DNA of 64,000 nucleotides from Camarhynchus parvulus (lineage: Eukaryota > Chordata > Aves > Passeriformes > Thraupidae). The stretch lies in NCBI RefSeq assembly GCF_901933205.1, contig NC_044600.1, forward strand, positions 1,550,001 to 1,614,000. Reading direction: 5' to 3'. The translations under genes were made by a program, and so were the position numbers. Positions 25,129 through 38,647 of the stretch are shown here, one piece after another (the first letter of the stretch is position 1; every line of letters begins with the position of its first letter). The notes under the pieces are model-generated. The model was not told the origin of the DNA and made no database searches. It was given only the letters and a program-made list of their open reading frames with translations.

Positions 25129-28100
25129 CTCAGTCTATGAAGATGTTTTGTGCTGCTTTTTCTTTCAGGTGAGCTGCAGACAGGTGACTGCTCCTGTGGG
25201 CTACACAGAGGCTCAGGGACTTGGTTGTGTTGGCTCATGTGAAGAGAAGGGCTGGGAAAACACCCAACAACAAAAACCACAAAAATCACAAAACCCGAGT
25301 CAAACATTCTTGGGCATAGCCAGGAGGTAAAACAAGAGCCAGCAGCCCAAACCCGCAGCTTTAATTTATAAAAAACCCTATTCTACCCAAGGAATGGGGT
25401 GCCCAGGAGCTGGTGGGCAGCCCTGCAGGAGATGAATCCCAAAGCTCTTTCAAACATTCCTCACACCCCATCAGCTCACCAGCTCTTGGCAAGCACATGG
25501 AGGCATTCAGAAATAATAACTATTAGCATTCGTTATTTTGGGCTTGTCATTAGTATTTACATCCACACTCCCAGCAGCTCGAAATGCCAAGGCTCCTGTT
25601 CCAGTGATATTTTTCAAAAAGGAAAGGACTTTTTTTTTTTTTGCCAATTTATCATTTCTAATCTGTTCAAAGCTTAAGCCAGAACTCTTCAGTGAGACTT
25701 CTTCATAAATAACTGTACAAAATTAAAATAAATTAACATCTATTATTTGGCTTCATTCTCAAAATAGTTAACATATGCCCACGGGCTACAGCATACACTG
25801 AAAAAATAAACCAAAGTTTTAGAGAGGGGATCTTCACCCCTTTCTGAGGACTCAGAAGATAGCACAGAACCAGGATCCCCAAAACTACCAGCAATAGTCT
25901 AGAATTTAATAGATGTGAAATATTATTAATAATATTTTCACACCTACAGCAGCCATGATCAGGGAATGATTTAGGTTTCCAGAACCATAAATCAGCTCTC
26001 AGGATCATCTTCAGAGAGGGAGCTGGGCAAGGGTGGTGAGGGAGGAGGAAGGCAAGTGCAAGACTGGGAAAACTTAGTTCTCCTTGCTTCATTTATTAAT
26101 TAGATTGCTGATGGGCTCCACCACAAGGCTGACAGAATCTGCAAGCAAGGACATTCCAAGAAAAGCAGCGAGTTTTGACAAATTCTTGAGATGCCACTGA
26201 TTTGTGAATGTGTGTAAGAGAGGAAAACGACGTGTAACTGAGAAAAGTCAGCATGGAAAACAGAAGGAAATTCAGAAGTTAAAAGAAACCAAAGGGGAAA
26301 AAAAAAAGCCCATCAGACTGCTTCGTGATGTGGAGGCTGTTTTGGTGTTGTTTTGTTACTTTTTGTGGCCTTATTATAGCAAAGATGGGATCTGCAGGGA
26401 CTGGAGATTGACAGGTGTCTCTCAAGTGTGCGTGGTCTGAAACATGAAGCACAAGCAACTGCAGCTTTGCTTTTTATGACATGTGCTAAAATGGGAAACA
26501 AAATAAATTACAGGGCAACTTGAAGGCAAGAATAAACTGGTTGGTATAAATTGGCCTGATCATATTTTTGCTTGAGTTGGGGAATAACTTTCAGCCACCA
26601 CTGAAAACTGCACCTGCCAAGGAAGCCTTTGTTCAGGTAGATCTTTGCCTTAGAGGCAAAATGGGAAAAAAGCCTATAAATCAGCCAAGCATTATTAAAA
26701 ACAGCTCTTATTCTAGAAAGTATAAACATTAATTTTTATAGAAAAACTTTGTATAATCAACAGGAAAACGGAATAAGATAAATTAACTTTCATGATGGCA
26801 AACCAGACTGATTTTGACCTTCTGACTAAATATTTTCCTGTAGCTCCTAAGTAAACCTGTTTGCTATCCACAAAAGGATTCATTGCCACTTAATGAATGA
26901 ATGAATTAATGTTGTTAGATTTGAAATTTAAAATACTTATTTCAGACTGAATTCACAACACATCTTTGCTTTCAGTTCGTGGCTCTTTGAAGCTGGACTA
27001 CAGAAGCTAAAACACGATTTAGATTCAGAAATTCACTGAGAGCTGAATATTGTGTCCTCAAGCTCAGGATAAACACAGAAGGAAGAACAAAATACAGGCA
27101 AGAAATGTGATTTATTTTCAAAGGACAGACGGGATGACATATGGGTTCAAAATACTGTAAAGACTCCAAGCCTAAAGCCATAAACACATCCATAATATGT
27201 GGAATATATGTCCACTGCTGATGGGTGCATAGATGTACACAAATATATCTGGGAGAAATCCATGGCATTTAGAGGAGCTGATCAGAAATCTGTCACAGCA
27301 GGAAAAACTAGGCAGAGAAATTAATTAATTGGGAATAACAGAGCTGAGGAAAACGTTTTCCTAGAGTGTCAGAGAAGCCATGAAATGCTGTGCAGCAGCA
27401 CACGTCAGCTCAATAAAAACCAGACTGAAGGAAGCAGAGGATGAGGAGACCTCCTGTGCTGGTCCATCCAGACCAGACCATGGGCTGGGGAATGCTCTGT
27501 GTCCTCCAGAGCCAGCCCTGGCCACAAGAAAAGCTGTGGGACAAGGTGGCTCAACCCAGAAATCCACAAAGCAAGAACAGACCACAAACACCTCTGAAAT
27601 GTTGGCAGCTTCACTGTTTTTTCTTTCAGAGCTCCCTGGGATTGAGGAGTGAAGCAATAAGTAATTAATGAAACACAGCCATTTAAAGTAATCACAAAAG
27701 AGAATAACCAGCTCTCAAGGGGCAGTTTCTGGTGAGGCAGTGCCACAATATCAAAGTCTTACCTTCATCTTGAGCTTTCCTTATCTTAAATTGACCAATT
27801 CATCCAGAAATCAACCCTTACTTTCCTCCACACGGCTGATTTTTAATGCAGCATCATAGATGATGCATGCACACAGCTACATAAATTCTGTGCTGGAATG
27901 TATATGAAAATATGTTCTAAACATTCAAGCAGCAATCTTCACCCAGCTGTGGGGTAAAAAAATAAAATATTCAAATGCAAAGGAGGATTTATGAATTGAA
28001 TTTATTTTTTATCTACCAGTAAGCCTAAGTTGAAATATGAATAACTGATTTAACACTGAAATGGTATTCAAATATTTGACTCCAATCCCCTATTGCTTCT

Positions 28101-28852
28101 AAATTCATTCAGAAGTCAAGATTATTAATTCTTCCTGACAGAAAATCAAGATTTAATGATCATCTGATAACCCTTAGGAATTACAAAGTAAACTGAGATA
28201 ATAATTCAGACAAAATAAAATGATTTTACATATATAGGGAAAACATCATGCAGAATATCCATTTAGGCATTTCCTATGGAGCAGTAACTAATTTTTAAGA
28301 AAACACAGAGCAAGAAACTGACTCAGTATGTACAGTAAAAGGTTCAGAAGGTAAAAGGGGCCTTCATTAAAATCTGCAGAGCTTTAACCCTGTGCTTTGA
28401 TCAAACAGACAAACTGAACCCCTCCAGCACTCCTCCAAAAAAGCCTGGAATGGGAAAACGCATGGAAGGATTTTAACCCAGTGACCTTGTGGAAGCACTG
28501 CTGCTCACTCTAAGACAACACTGCTCTCCAGATCAAGGCATCTATTCACCCAGGGCCACCAGGCCAAAATCCTGCGTTCAAATAATGTGCTTTGTGCAAT
28601 TTCACAGAGCAACTGACTTCAGCCTGGTAAAAATGATATGCAGTAAATGATTTTTAGGTAAATTTTTAGCTTTCAGGGCATGTCTGCAAGGAAGTAACAT
28701 TAGAACTAACGGTGGTGTGAAAAATGGGGATGCAGAAGCTCTACAGCCTGTGCATTGATTTTTTTTTTTCCTTTTTTTTTTTTGCCCCAGAGCTGTCTCT
28801 GGCAGCAGGAACAGTGTAAAACCAAGAACGAGCCAATGACAATCTATTTATG

Positions 28853-29050
28853 TACAGAATCAGACAATATTTCAAGTTGGAAGGGACCAACAAGTGTGAC
28901 TCCCTGCTCCTTGCAGGATCACTGAGCACTAAAACCTGCACTGAGCATGGCCCAGGTGCTCTGGGAGCTCAGATTTGGGGCTGTGCCCATCCCCTGGAGC
29001 CTCCTCCTGTGCCTGACCCCTCTGGGGGAAGAACCTTCCCCCCTGACCGC
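28853..29050 (-). mobile_element. CR1 3' fragment, reverse orientation
   Basis: It begins tacagaatcagacaatattt and caagttggaagggacc, the complement of the CR1 3' terminus. It continues with gcccatcccctggagcctcc and ctctgggggaagaacctt, typical of the complement of the CR1 3' UTR. A T-rich tract lies just to the left (28758-28782). Confidence 0.8.
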
Positions 29051-30179
29051 TCATCCTTTATCCTCTGTGCTGCTTACTGACATTTATACCTCGAACCAGG
29101 TAAAGCTGTCCCTCTGCAATGGGTGGGACATTGCCTCTCCTCACTGCAATCACCATCAAACCACAAACCAGGGCAGCAATTCTGCGAGCCCTGAGCAGAA
29201 GATTACACCAGAACACCTGGGAGCCAAAGTGAGCTCCAAAGGCAGCTCCAGGGAATTCTGACTGCAGTAAAAATCCTGGCAAGTGCTTCCCTGAAATTCC
29301 CAAAAATTTGTAGTTGTAGAAACTGGAAACAGGATTTAGAGGTTGCTGCTAATCTGACCCCTGAAAAAACCACTTTTGCTGATGGGAGATCCGTTTGTTT
29401 TAGCCTGAGCATCCCAGGAATTCCCATCCCATGGAAGCAGGAGGGGTGGGAATGTGCCCTGCAGGTTATGTCTGAGGGGAGGAGACCAAAACAGCTGAGG
29501 AACCTTCTTTCACCCAGCTGCCAGCCTGGAAGGAGCTAAGAAATGATAAATGCTTCAACAAAAACCACACCACAATCTCAAATTTTTGCCTTTCATAAAA
29601 ATCTTAAAACCTGTAACTGTGGAATACCAAGAAACTTTTACAAAGCACAGCTTGATTTGATGCTGTTTGCCTTGACTTGCCTGTACAGCAATTGAGAAAA
29701 GATTTTGGAGATCTTCTTTCCATGTGCAGAAATGATGGGTGAAGATCAAAGACAGAAACAGCATTTCCCTTTTTCCCTTTGCAAGTCTGACTGCTGCAGC
29801 CTTCCTGCCCTGTCACCTGGTGTCTCACCCAAATGCAGCCGTGGTTTGAGCAGGACACCTCTGCCCTGGCCCAGGGGTCCCATCCATGTCACTGACACAT
29901 TTCATGAAAATCCCTTCGCCAGGATTTTTCTCCTGAGGAGCTGGGAAGCCTCAGAAAAGAAATGCAAACAATAATTATCTGATGGCTGTGGAATGTGCTC
30001 TGGAGATGGTTCAGCAACAGGTGCATCTTTGATTGGTCTCATGTGGTTGTTTTTAATCAATGACCAGTCCCAGTCCAGCTGCGTCAGGACTCTGGTCAGT
30101 CATGAGATTTTATTGTCATTCCTTTCTAGCCTTCTGATGTCTCCTTCCTCTTTCTTTAGTATAGTATTAGTATATAATT

Positions 30180-30296
30180 TTCATATAATAAAATTAATAT
30201 AATAAAATAAAATAAATAAAATAAATATAATAGAATAAAGATAATATAATATATAATATATATTATAAATATATTAAATATAATAAGTATAATTAA
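30180..30296. repeat. AT-rich simple repeat inside the 30-kb LTR
   Basis: Mixed ataat, aaata and aataa units. This appears to be the LTR's native AT-rich core, from which the neighbouring TAGAA array may have expanded. Confidence 0.8.
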
Positions 30297-30390
30297 TAGA
30301 ATAGAATAGAATAGAATAGAATAGAATAGAATAATAGAATAGAATAGAATAGAATAGAATAGAATAGAATAGAATAGAATAGAATAGAAT
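30297..30390. repeat. (TAGAA)n pentanucleotide microsatellite
   Basis: About 18 units of TAGAA with one interruption (ataatagaa) near 30331. The long open frame on the minus strand (SILFY repeats) is a by-product of the array. Confidence 0.95.
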
Positions 30391-30985
30391 ATATCAGCCT
30401 TCTGAAACATGGAGTCAAGATTCTCATTTCTTCCCACCACACATCCATTTCTCTGCCATTCCCCTCACATTTACACAAAATGTTTAATCCCTGGCATTTT
30501 CTGGTCTGTATCAGAGCAGTTCTGCACTTGCACACAGAGCTCACATTAAGTGGGCTGCAGAATGCACACTGAGCTAAAGGTGAATGAGTTGTCCTTCATG
30601 CTAACTTTACACCACTTCTGGGCTCCCCAAAGATGCCATTTTACCCATAAAATCCATTTCTTTGCTATTTTCAACATAAAACTTAAAAGGTGCTGTGAAA
30701 AGTGCTGAATCTCTTCAGCGGCAAAGGAGGAACGTGGGATTTGCAGGAAGTAATTAACTTTCCTTTGCCTTCCAAGCCCTCCCCATCTCAATCTTCCCAT
30801 TCTGCTTTGTCAGTTTGGAGAAGTCTGGAGGAGCCACCTCACCATTAAAGAGAGGCTTGGACCTCAATCTGCTGCCAGCTCGTGGCAAGAGGGCTGGAAA
30901 ACGAGCAGGGAATCAGCTCTGGTGCTCTGCCCACCCAAGGGGCACGGGCACAACCTCGTCTGGACAAAGCACTGGTGGCACTGCC

Positions 30986-31180
30986 ACCTCTGAGGGGACA
31001 CAGCCTCCTCAATGCCACCTCTGAGGGGTCACATTGTCACCTTAGAGGGGTCACAGACCCCTTACTATCACTTGTGAGGGGACACAGCCACCTCAATGAC
31101 ACCTCTGAGGGGTCACATTGTCACCTCTGAGGGGACACAGCCCCCTCACTGTCACCTCCGAGGGGTCACAGCCCCCTCAG
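30986..31180. repeat. Minisatellite with 31- and 22-bp units, seven copies
   Basis: Each unit starts acctctgagggg(a/t)cac. Lengths run 31, 22, 31, 31, 22, 31 and 27. The 22-bp form lacks the cagcc(c)cctca segment, so the array mixes a full and a deleted unit. Confidence 0.9.
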
Positions 31181-31199
31181 AGCCCCCTGGGGCTGCCCC

Positions 31200-33340
31200 C
31201 CTCCCCAGCCCAGTTTGAAATGCCACAGCTGGCACAGGAGGAGTGACAGATGCTGGCACTTGTGCCATCGATATCACTGCTGTCCCCATGCAGTGAGAGT
31301 GACAAATGATGCCAGCAATGATGCTGTTGTGGTTTTAGATGAACCACACCCCCCAATTTCCCTTTAGATTAACGTTCCCTACAACTTTTATATTAGACTG
31401 GTCCAAAAAAACCCTCACAACTTGAATATTTTAATTAAAATGACTGCTCTCCTATTTTAACTTTCTAGGAAAAAAAGGTGTCCTTTCCTTGGACACCTAC
31501 TCCAAGAGCAAAGGCTGAGCTCAATGTTCACAGAACATTTCTGCAGATGATGAGGGAAAAAAATGGAACTTCCTTTCACTGGAAGCCTTTTCCCATCTCA
31601 GCAGAGCAGATAAAGTTCTTTGTTTTGAAGACTGTTAATGAAAACTTTGAATAACTCCAACTCATACCAAGTAATAACCACAATATCGTCCTCAAACACA
31701 TTCCCTACAAGTTCTTCAATAAATGTAAATTCCTGTTTCAATTCCTTCCCCTCTGCTCCTCCCTCCATTCCCCTCAGTGTTGCTGTTTTATTGGAGCCTC
31801 AGAACATTTAAATCCATCCCCTCACACACAGCATCAGCCCGAGGTGTCCATGACCAACAGGCCAACCTCACCTTTCTAAAGCCATTCATTTTCCATGGAA
31901 AGTTCTAAATTATGGAATCTTTTCTTTCCAGGAGATCTGTGACCAAACTGAATAGATTCTCCTATTCAGACACATTCTAGATCCATCCATACAAAAGTGG
32001 GTACCTGAAAACTTCCTTTGGACATAAAAACTTCCTTTGTTCTGCCATACTTTATCCAGCTGATAAAAAGCTGATTTTAAATACACATCACTATTAAATG
32101 ATGCTGAAGTGACTTTTTTCTCCTTCAGAATGCAGGCATACCCTTTATGTTTCTAACAGTAAATTATATTTGACATTTAAAAATCAAGTTACCCTAATCT
32201 AGAGCTCTACCACAACAACACCGAGCAAGCAATGAATCTTTCCAGAGGAAAAACCCATTTTTTAAAAAATTCAAGATAATTTTAGTCACGAGTATTTGAA
32301 AATGTAATTTAGAATTCATTACTTTTCGTGGTTAATTACAGCAGAAGAGTTTCAAAAGATGATGATGATCCAATAAAGTCATAATTTTTTCTGAAACATG
32401 ATATCAGAGTAAATAAAATAATAAAATGCAAATTAATATGGCTATTTGGATGATGTTGAAAACATTAAATGCATACCAATGTGCAACCCAGTCCTGAGGC
32501 TGAGGCATTGCACCTGCAATCAACTCCTGGAATTTAGAGAGTTGAACAACGTAGACAAGTCTCCAAAAGGATACAGAGCTCTTCTGCCAGGCAGCTCTGT
32601 ATCCTTAATTCAGCATTAGGATAAAATTTTTTTTTCCATGACTGTGCCATTATTCCCCAGCTCTTCTGAAGCCCAGAATGGATTTCCCAGCCTCAACACC
32701 TTCAGGACACAGCAAAGCCAAGGCTTTATCTCCATTCCGCACGAATCTTGCATTAATTCTTCCAAAGGAAAGCAGAGGCCATGTGTTTAAGCAAAACACC
32801 TCGTTCAGAAAGAGAATAAAGTTCTTTAGCAGCGCCACTCTGCAAGCCACCTGCAGCTACAGAGCCGCAGCACAACCTGTGACCTCGTTCCTGTCTCATC
32901 AAGGGCACTTATGCTAAATGGACTCCTTGCCCATGTTCCCAGAAAACAAAAGTCTGGGTTTGACCTCAGGGCTCCTGCAGCAGCCCCAAAGCTGGGCTCT
33001 TTTCCCTGTGCAGCTCCAGCAGATTGGAAGGTCAGCAGTGGGTGCACGGTTGATGCCATTACAGCTTTCTGAACATTTCTGTCTGCAGATCTTTAGAATA
33101 ATTTAAGTGCTTTGAGTATAACTGAGTGAAAAAGGAGCTGTCACGCATGAACCACATCAGAAATTTCCCATGCTGAGGCACGTGGCTGATTTCAAATTGC
33201 TGCCATTGCACCTGGAGTTAAATTGTCTGTTTTGGTAATGGGGGATGTCTTCCTCTGGCCTAAAATATGGATTTTCCTAATAGTCTTAATTCTCTAAGGC
33301 ACAGATAATTTTAAACTCCCAATATCACTCTCCCAAAGCT
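31200..33340. other. Intronic DNA with a possible old LTR near 32640-32910
   Basis: The piece gagaataaagttctttagca near 32811, followed by gcagcgcc and gtgacctcgttcctgtctca, looks like the U5 side of an avian LTR. I could not name the family or find both ends. The rest is AT-rich and featureless. Confidence 0.3.
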
Positions 33341-33355
33341 GTGGGAAGAGTGAGG

Positions 33356-33369
33356 GTGTGTGTGTGTGT
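33356..33369. repeat. Short (GT)n microsatellite
   Basis: Seven GT units, about 60 bp left of the 28-bp minisatellite. Confidence 0.85.
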
Positions 33370-33430
33370 ATCCAAAGGGCTTTTTCCTGATAGATTGTCC
33401 CTGACAGTGCTCAGTGAGAACATCACAGAC

Positions 33431-33612
33431 CCCAAATATTGGCCAAATACACACAAATCCCAAATATTGGCCAAACCCACAAAAATCCCAACTATTGGCC
33501 AAATATGCAGAAATCTCAATTATTGGCCAAATACACAGAAATCCCAAATATTGGCCAAATACACAGAAATTCCAAATATTAGCCAAACACACAAATCCCA
33601 AATATTGGCCAA
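33431..33612. repeat. 28-bp minisatellite, 6.6 copies, core TATTGGCCAA
   Basis: Five units of exactly 28 bp are followed by one of 26 bp and a partial one. Each contains (t)attggccaa, with one copy reading attagccaa. Because 28 is not a multiple of three, the array makes open frames in several frames (WPNTQKSQ-type repeats), which are artefacts. A (GT)n run lies at 33356-33369. Confidence 0.95.
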
Positions 33613-33619
33613 TAAGGTG

Positions 33620-36600
33620 CAGAGCAAAGGCTGCAAAAGCCAGGATGACACAGAGGTACCCCAACCCAAAGCAGAGGATCAGAAACTTGTGCTGCCACCA
33701 GAGCAGCACCAGCAGGGCTCTCAGGAGGAGTTTATTAAGATGCCTTTTAAGTGCTCAGCTTTATAAAACATAAATACCACGGGCCTGTCCATTTTCATTT
33801 GTGCATTTCCCAGAGAGGGGATGGCAAAGCCAGGCTGCCCCTGGGTTTTTTCCTCTCTGAGTCACCTTGACTAGAGCAGCACATTTCTGCTGGGAGCAGA
33901 GCAGGCAGGGCCATGGAATAGCCCCAGCACTGCCTCTCAGCACTGCCAAACTGCTCCTTTCCACCTCTCTCCAGCCCCCAAAGCCTCAAACCCTTCATTT
34001 CAGAAATGCAATTTTCATTTCATTGTGGTCACAGTCATACCTTCCTTTAAAAGAGCTCTTTCAAGAATCAGACTGGATTTGAAGCTGCATGAAAAAACCC
34101 CGACTCATGTGTTTCAATTAATTAATTTTGAGGTTAGAACATAACCTCAGCACTGAAAAATCAACACTGCCTTAAAGACAACTCGCTGCCCTTTAGAAAA
34201 CCTGCTAGAATAAAATGACACACATCACGAGACCACTGTGGCTTTATCTGCATGGAAATCACTTCCAAACTGAACTTCCTCCAACAGAGTCAGAAATCTG
34301 CACCAATTTGCTCTATGTTTGGACTATGAATTATGCAACCATAAAAGCTGGACTCAGCCTGCAGAGCCAGGACAAACCTAGCTCCAGGTACTTTGGAAAC
34401 ACAAAAGATCTCAAGCACAGCTAGTGTACTTTGGTTGCTGTCATGAGCTCTGCTTTACCACTGAAAATGTTATGTGAGGTGTTTTTTCTTCACAGATTTA
34501 CAGACCAATGGAGCCACAGCTCTAAAACTCATTATCAACACCACTGCACCCTCTATGGCAGAGCAAAACACAGCAAAACTCTGAAATGTTATTTTGGCTA
34601 TTCCTACACTTTGGAGAAAGATGTAGAGTGACAAATGAAGGGGGAATTCACTTTAAATTATCCTTTGTTATTTAGAAAATCTGTTTCAATGATGTTTGTG
34701 GGAGATATTGAGAATTTTGAGAATATTGAGAATTTATGGTCTGAGATGTGAGCAACTATTGTTAATTATTCTCAACAAAGCAGCTTCAGGCTTTAGTGGA
34801 AAAAATATATATTTTTCAGATACAAATATGTGGCTGTAGCAGAAAATTAAGAGTAAATAAAAATTTCTGTGAAGACCAACAACTCAAATGGCCAGAAGTG
34901 CTCTCCTGCCAGCCCTGGGACTCGCACTGGAGTTCAGGCAGCAGAATTAAAGGTAGCAGAAGTAAAAGCAGCAGAATTAGAATTAGCAGAGCTATACTGG
35001 ATATGAAAAGGTGTCTGGAGCTGCAAAAATCCTTATTTGCGCCTGAGAAAAACTTGTCCTTGGGAGAAACTGGGTTATGCTAAGGAAAGTTTCTTTGAGC
35101 CACGTTAGCACCAGAAACAAACCCACAAAACAAAAGTAATTTTCCATTTATCTGCACTAGAAATTATCATTAGAGTTGTCTGACTGTTTTTAATTAATTT
35201 ACTGTTTCCTAGTTTTTAATATGCATACGATTCAGCAAAAAAAAAATTGACAACAAAGTATCAGAGGATATTAAAAAAGTGAAAATATTTCAGATATTTG
35301 CATCTTCTGATGAAGGAGAAACTCCATTGCACAGACAAATACTGGCTGCATTTTGTCAACTCTCACATCCTTTGCTTTGTCAATAAAAGAGGTGAAGATA
35401 AATTGAAATTTGAAATTGAACAACTATGAATAACCCATTATTCAAGAAAGGTCGCTAATTAAAGCTGTGTGAAATTGAACAAAACACTTTTCATGATGAT
35501 AAAACCATTTTCTTACTTCAGGAATATCTGTTTTTCCCTGTGCTGTAAAAATGAATATCTCATTACTTTTATATTCAGCTTTTGAAGGGGTTAATTATAG
35601 GATAATGATGATTCTCACCACTTTTAAAGGCAGAAGAAGATGAAGAAAAACAACTTGGATTAACTAGAAATAAAAAGCTGTTTACCTGCTAACACTTCTC
35701 AGCACAACCTCACCCATTTTATAGCAACTTGTCACCTGGAAGCTCACCACAGGAAAAAGAAACATTTAAAAGGTTGCTGTCACCTGCAAAAGCCTTTTGT
35801 TAAAATCTGATTTCAGAGGTGAGGTTTGATCCAGGAGCCCAGCAAAGCTCTGACAAGCAGGTATTTAAAATGAAATGTGTTTAAAATAAACACCAATTGA
35901 CAACTCTTTGAGCAAACAATCACATTCCCATTGCTATAGAAATATTCCTCTCAATGAGCACTGAGGATTTGCCAGTGACATGTCAGAAAAAAAGGGACAA
36001 TTTCCATCTCTGCACTGCAAATGGGACTGGCCAGCTCAGCACACCTTTAATGCACAAATCAGGATTTATCTTGTACCTGTCCCAGGATATAAACCCCTGC
36101 TTGCATAAAAGAAATTAAAACATAGTCAAAAAGAGGAATACTACAGCTAGAAGATGTTGCCATTACCTTGCCCACTGTGTAGCCAAATTAGAAATAATCC
36201 CAACAGAAGAATGACATTTGGGATGGTATTTTCTTGGGGTGTGGTTTATTGTTTTTTGGTTTTTTAAGGTCACTGCTGTACTCATCTAAGTCTGGCTAAA
36301 GCCCACAGATAACCTGAGATGGAGTCAGATTACCAAGGATGGGAAATAATAACTTGGATGGAAAATGTCACAAATTGAACATTTCTGCTTAGTGAATTTT
36401 GTGGCCAAAAAGAGAAATAGCAGCAAGAACCTTTTTGTGTAGAAAATGAGGAATAAAGACAAACTGAACTAATATCTAAAGACATTATTATTTTGTAATT
36501 TAAACATTTTCTTCAAAGCTTGATAAGAGTCAGAGATAAATAGTGAGGTGACACTAAAACTACAGGCAGTATGGATTATCTTAAAAGGAAAATTTACAAG

Positions 36601-38640
36601 TCAGCTAAAATAAGTTTATACACTACATCTTAACTTTCTCACAGAAATTATGGGACATTTTGTGTTCCTTCTGCATGCAGAACCAGTCTTGAACTGTGTG
36701 CTTTAAGTCAGTATAAAATTTTACAGCTCCATGAAATATTGGTGCCAGCACAGAATTTTTTACACATGCATTTGTCTATACAGAATCCAACACAAATTCA
36801 CCTATGTATCATATCCGCACAAACACAGAGCTTTTGGTCTCATTTTCTGCACAGCAAAAATGACTTTTCAGGCCTGAAGATTCCCCCTTCCACATCACCA
36901 TGAGTGACTGATAAAAAAGACACGGTGCTTTCGGAATGATAAAATGTTTTGACATTCACGTTAAAAGTGTTTTACCTCTCACATCTTTAATTTGCACCAC
37001 AGACAGGTTGTCTAAAATATGTTCTTAAATACATCAGCCCTGCTCAGGGAGCGTTTTCCTCAGAGGTTTGTCTGCTGCACTCCCTCGCTGTCGGGGCCTG
37101 TGTGTGTGACATGCCACGAAGCATTTCCTCATCACTCCTGCTGAAAACTGCTGCAGCCGGGGCAAGGGCACCCTGACAAACACCACGAGCATCAGAGTCA
37201 CTCTCTGTGATTCTGAGGCAGGCATTACCACAGAAAAGGCATCCAAAAATCCTAAATAATGAAGCTGAAGTGTAGCAGAGAGGAGATGTGACATATGCTC
37301 CTCCATGAGGTTCTGTTTCTTTTGTGCTAACACAAACCTCCCAACTCTGAGCAAATAAATCAATTATTTCATGCCTGACACTGTTTCTGCAATACACCTC
37401 AGTCACAAACCGTGAAGGCTTTCCCTGGATGCCAAACATCCTTTTAATTGGTAAATAATCTGCACAGCTGCGGGGCCAAACTGGGCTGCGGCTCCCGGGG
37501 TAACAGATTCCCAGGCTGGGTGTCTGAGCACAGCTGGGGCACAGCTGGAATGCGCCTCCTCCCCACACCATTCCACACAGGGCTGGGAGAGTGATCTGCT
37601 GCAAGGCCAATGCTGCCACTCACTTCTGGTATTGTACATTGCTTTATAACGAACTTCGGCCTTGGGTTTTGTTGTTATTCTTGTTATTTTGTTCCCCCTA
37701 ACTAGGAACCCTAACAGCCCCCTCGTCCTAGAAGCAGAGTATTTCACTTTTGGACAGGTCTGTTTATAAATGTCTACAGTTTCTAGAACAATGCATTTTT
37801 AAGGAGGAAGATAAGTACTGATTCATGAAGCAATCAGTGTAACATTTCTAAATAATTCACCACTGGGCAGAAGTAAAACTTCAAATACTAATTTACAGCT
37901 TCCCTTTCAGAGCTGGATTTTTTGACTCTTCACCAAGGGTTTTGAAGCCTGTTGAATTTTATTTTTTTTAAATCGGGATGTTTGGGAAGCTTAAATGCTC
38001 AATGGATTGGATGCTCTACTAAAATAAACTTAAATAATGCCTTGTGAATGATTGAGTCCTATAAAATTCTGCAGTTCCTCTGGAGTTCCCACCTAAAGAA
38101 CAGTGCACTCCTCTTTCAACCATCTCTGCAGACAGCACAAGAACTTTACTGCCATTCTGTGTCCTGCTTTGATGTATTTATTGTTGATAGATAATTCTGA
38201 GGTTGATTTGCTTTCCAAACCCACAGGTGATAAACCAGGTGAATTAATTTTGTTTCATATCACGATGCACTCTGCTGTTGGAACAGCAGTTTGAAACAGC
38301 TCACAGGTGAGGAATTCTCTAAGAGCTGAGTACATCAGAACTAATAAAAAGTGAGTGAAAGTAAAGTACATCTCCTAAATTCTGCCCACATAGCTGTGTA
38401 AAAGAAACACAGAGCTCTTTCTCCCTGTGAAAGTGAGTGCATTCACAAAACAAAGCATAAACCCAGGTAAAATATGAACAGAGCAAGCCCATACTCTCCA
38501 TATGTTTTAAGAGATATGGCCCCAAATTTTCAGTGTACTTAAGTTTTATTTCTTGGCAAATGCTGACAAAAACCCACCAGAGCAGTGTGAGAACAAGCAA
38601 GGCTGTATTTTCAGCTGCACTCCCTTGTAAAAAGGCAGAA
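33620..38640. other. Intronic DNA without a recognised gene
   Basis: It contains an open 191-codon minus-strand frame at 37044-37619 in a slightly GC-rich patch. That frame matches no protein I recognise, and I treat it as probably chance. Confidence 0.5.
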
Positions 38641-38647
38641 CTTTTGG

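Larger units (their letters stand above)
19790..28740. other. Intronic unique DNA, small simple repeats only
   Basis: Apart from the tandem repeats and A run listed separately, no gene or named repeat is recognised. GC-richer pieces lie near 20680-21080, 22620-22870 and 27360-27660, without splice-bounded frames. Confidence 0.5.
29987..30441 (+). mobile_element. Songbird ERVK-type LTR with an internal microsatellite
   Basis: Recognisable blocks in order are tgtggaatgtg, gcaacaggtgcatctttgat, tggtctcatgtggttgtttt, ctagccttctgatg, an AT-rich simple-repeat core, and atcagccttctgaaacatgg near the 3' end, finishing ttcccaccaca. I recall this arrangement, including the AT-rich core before cagccttctgaaacatggag, as a common passerine LTR. 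Edges are approximate and no target-site duplication was found. It lies antisense to DIAPH2. Confidence 0.75.

Noticed and set aside
30156..30544. SILFY-repeat open frames
   Set aside because: Translation of the TAGAA microsatellite.
33311..33773. Repetitive proteins (WPNTQKSQ-type) on both strands
   Set aside because: A 28-bp array read in successive frames; no start context, domain or splice support.
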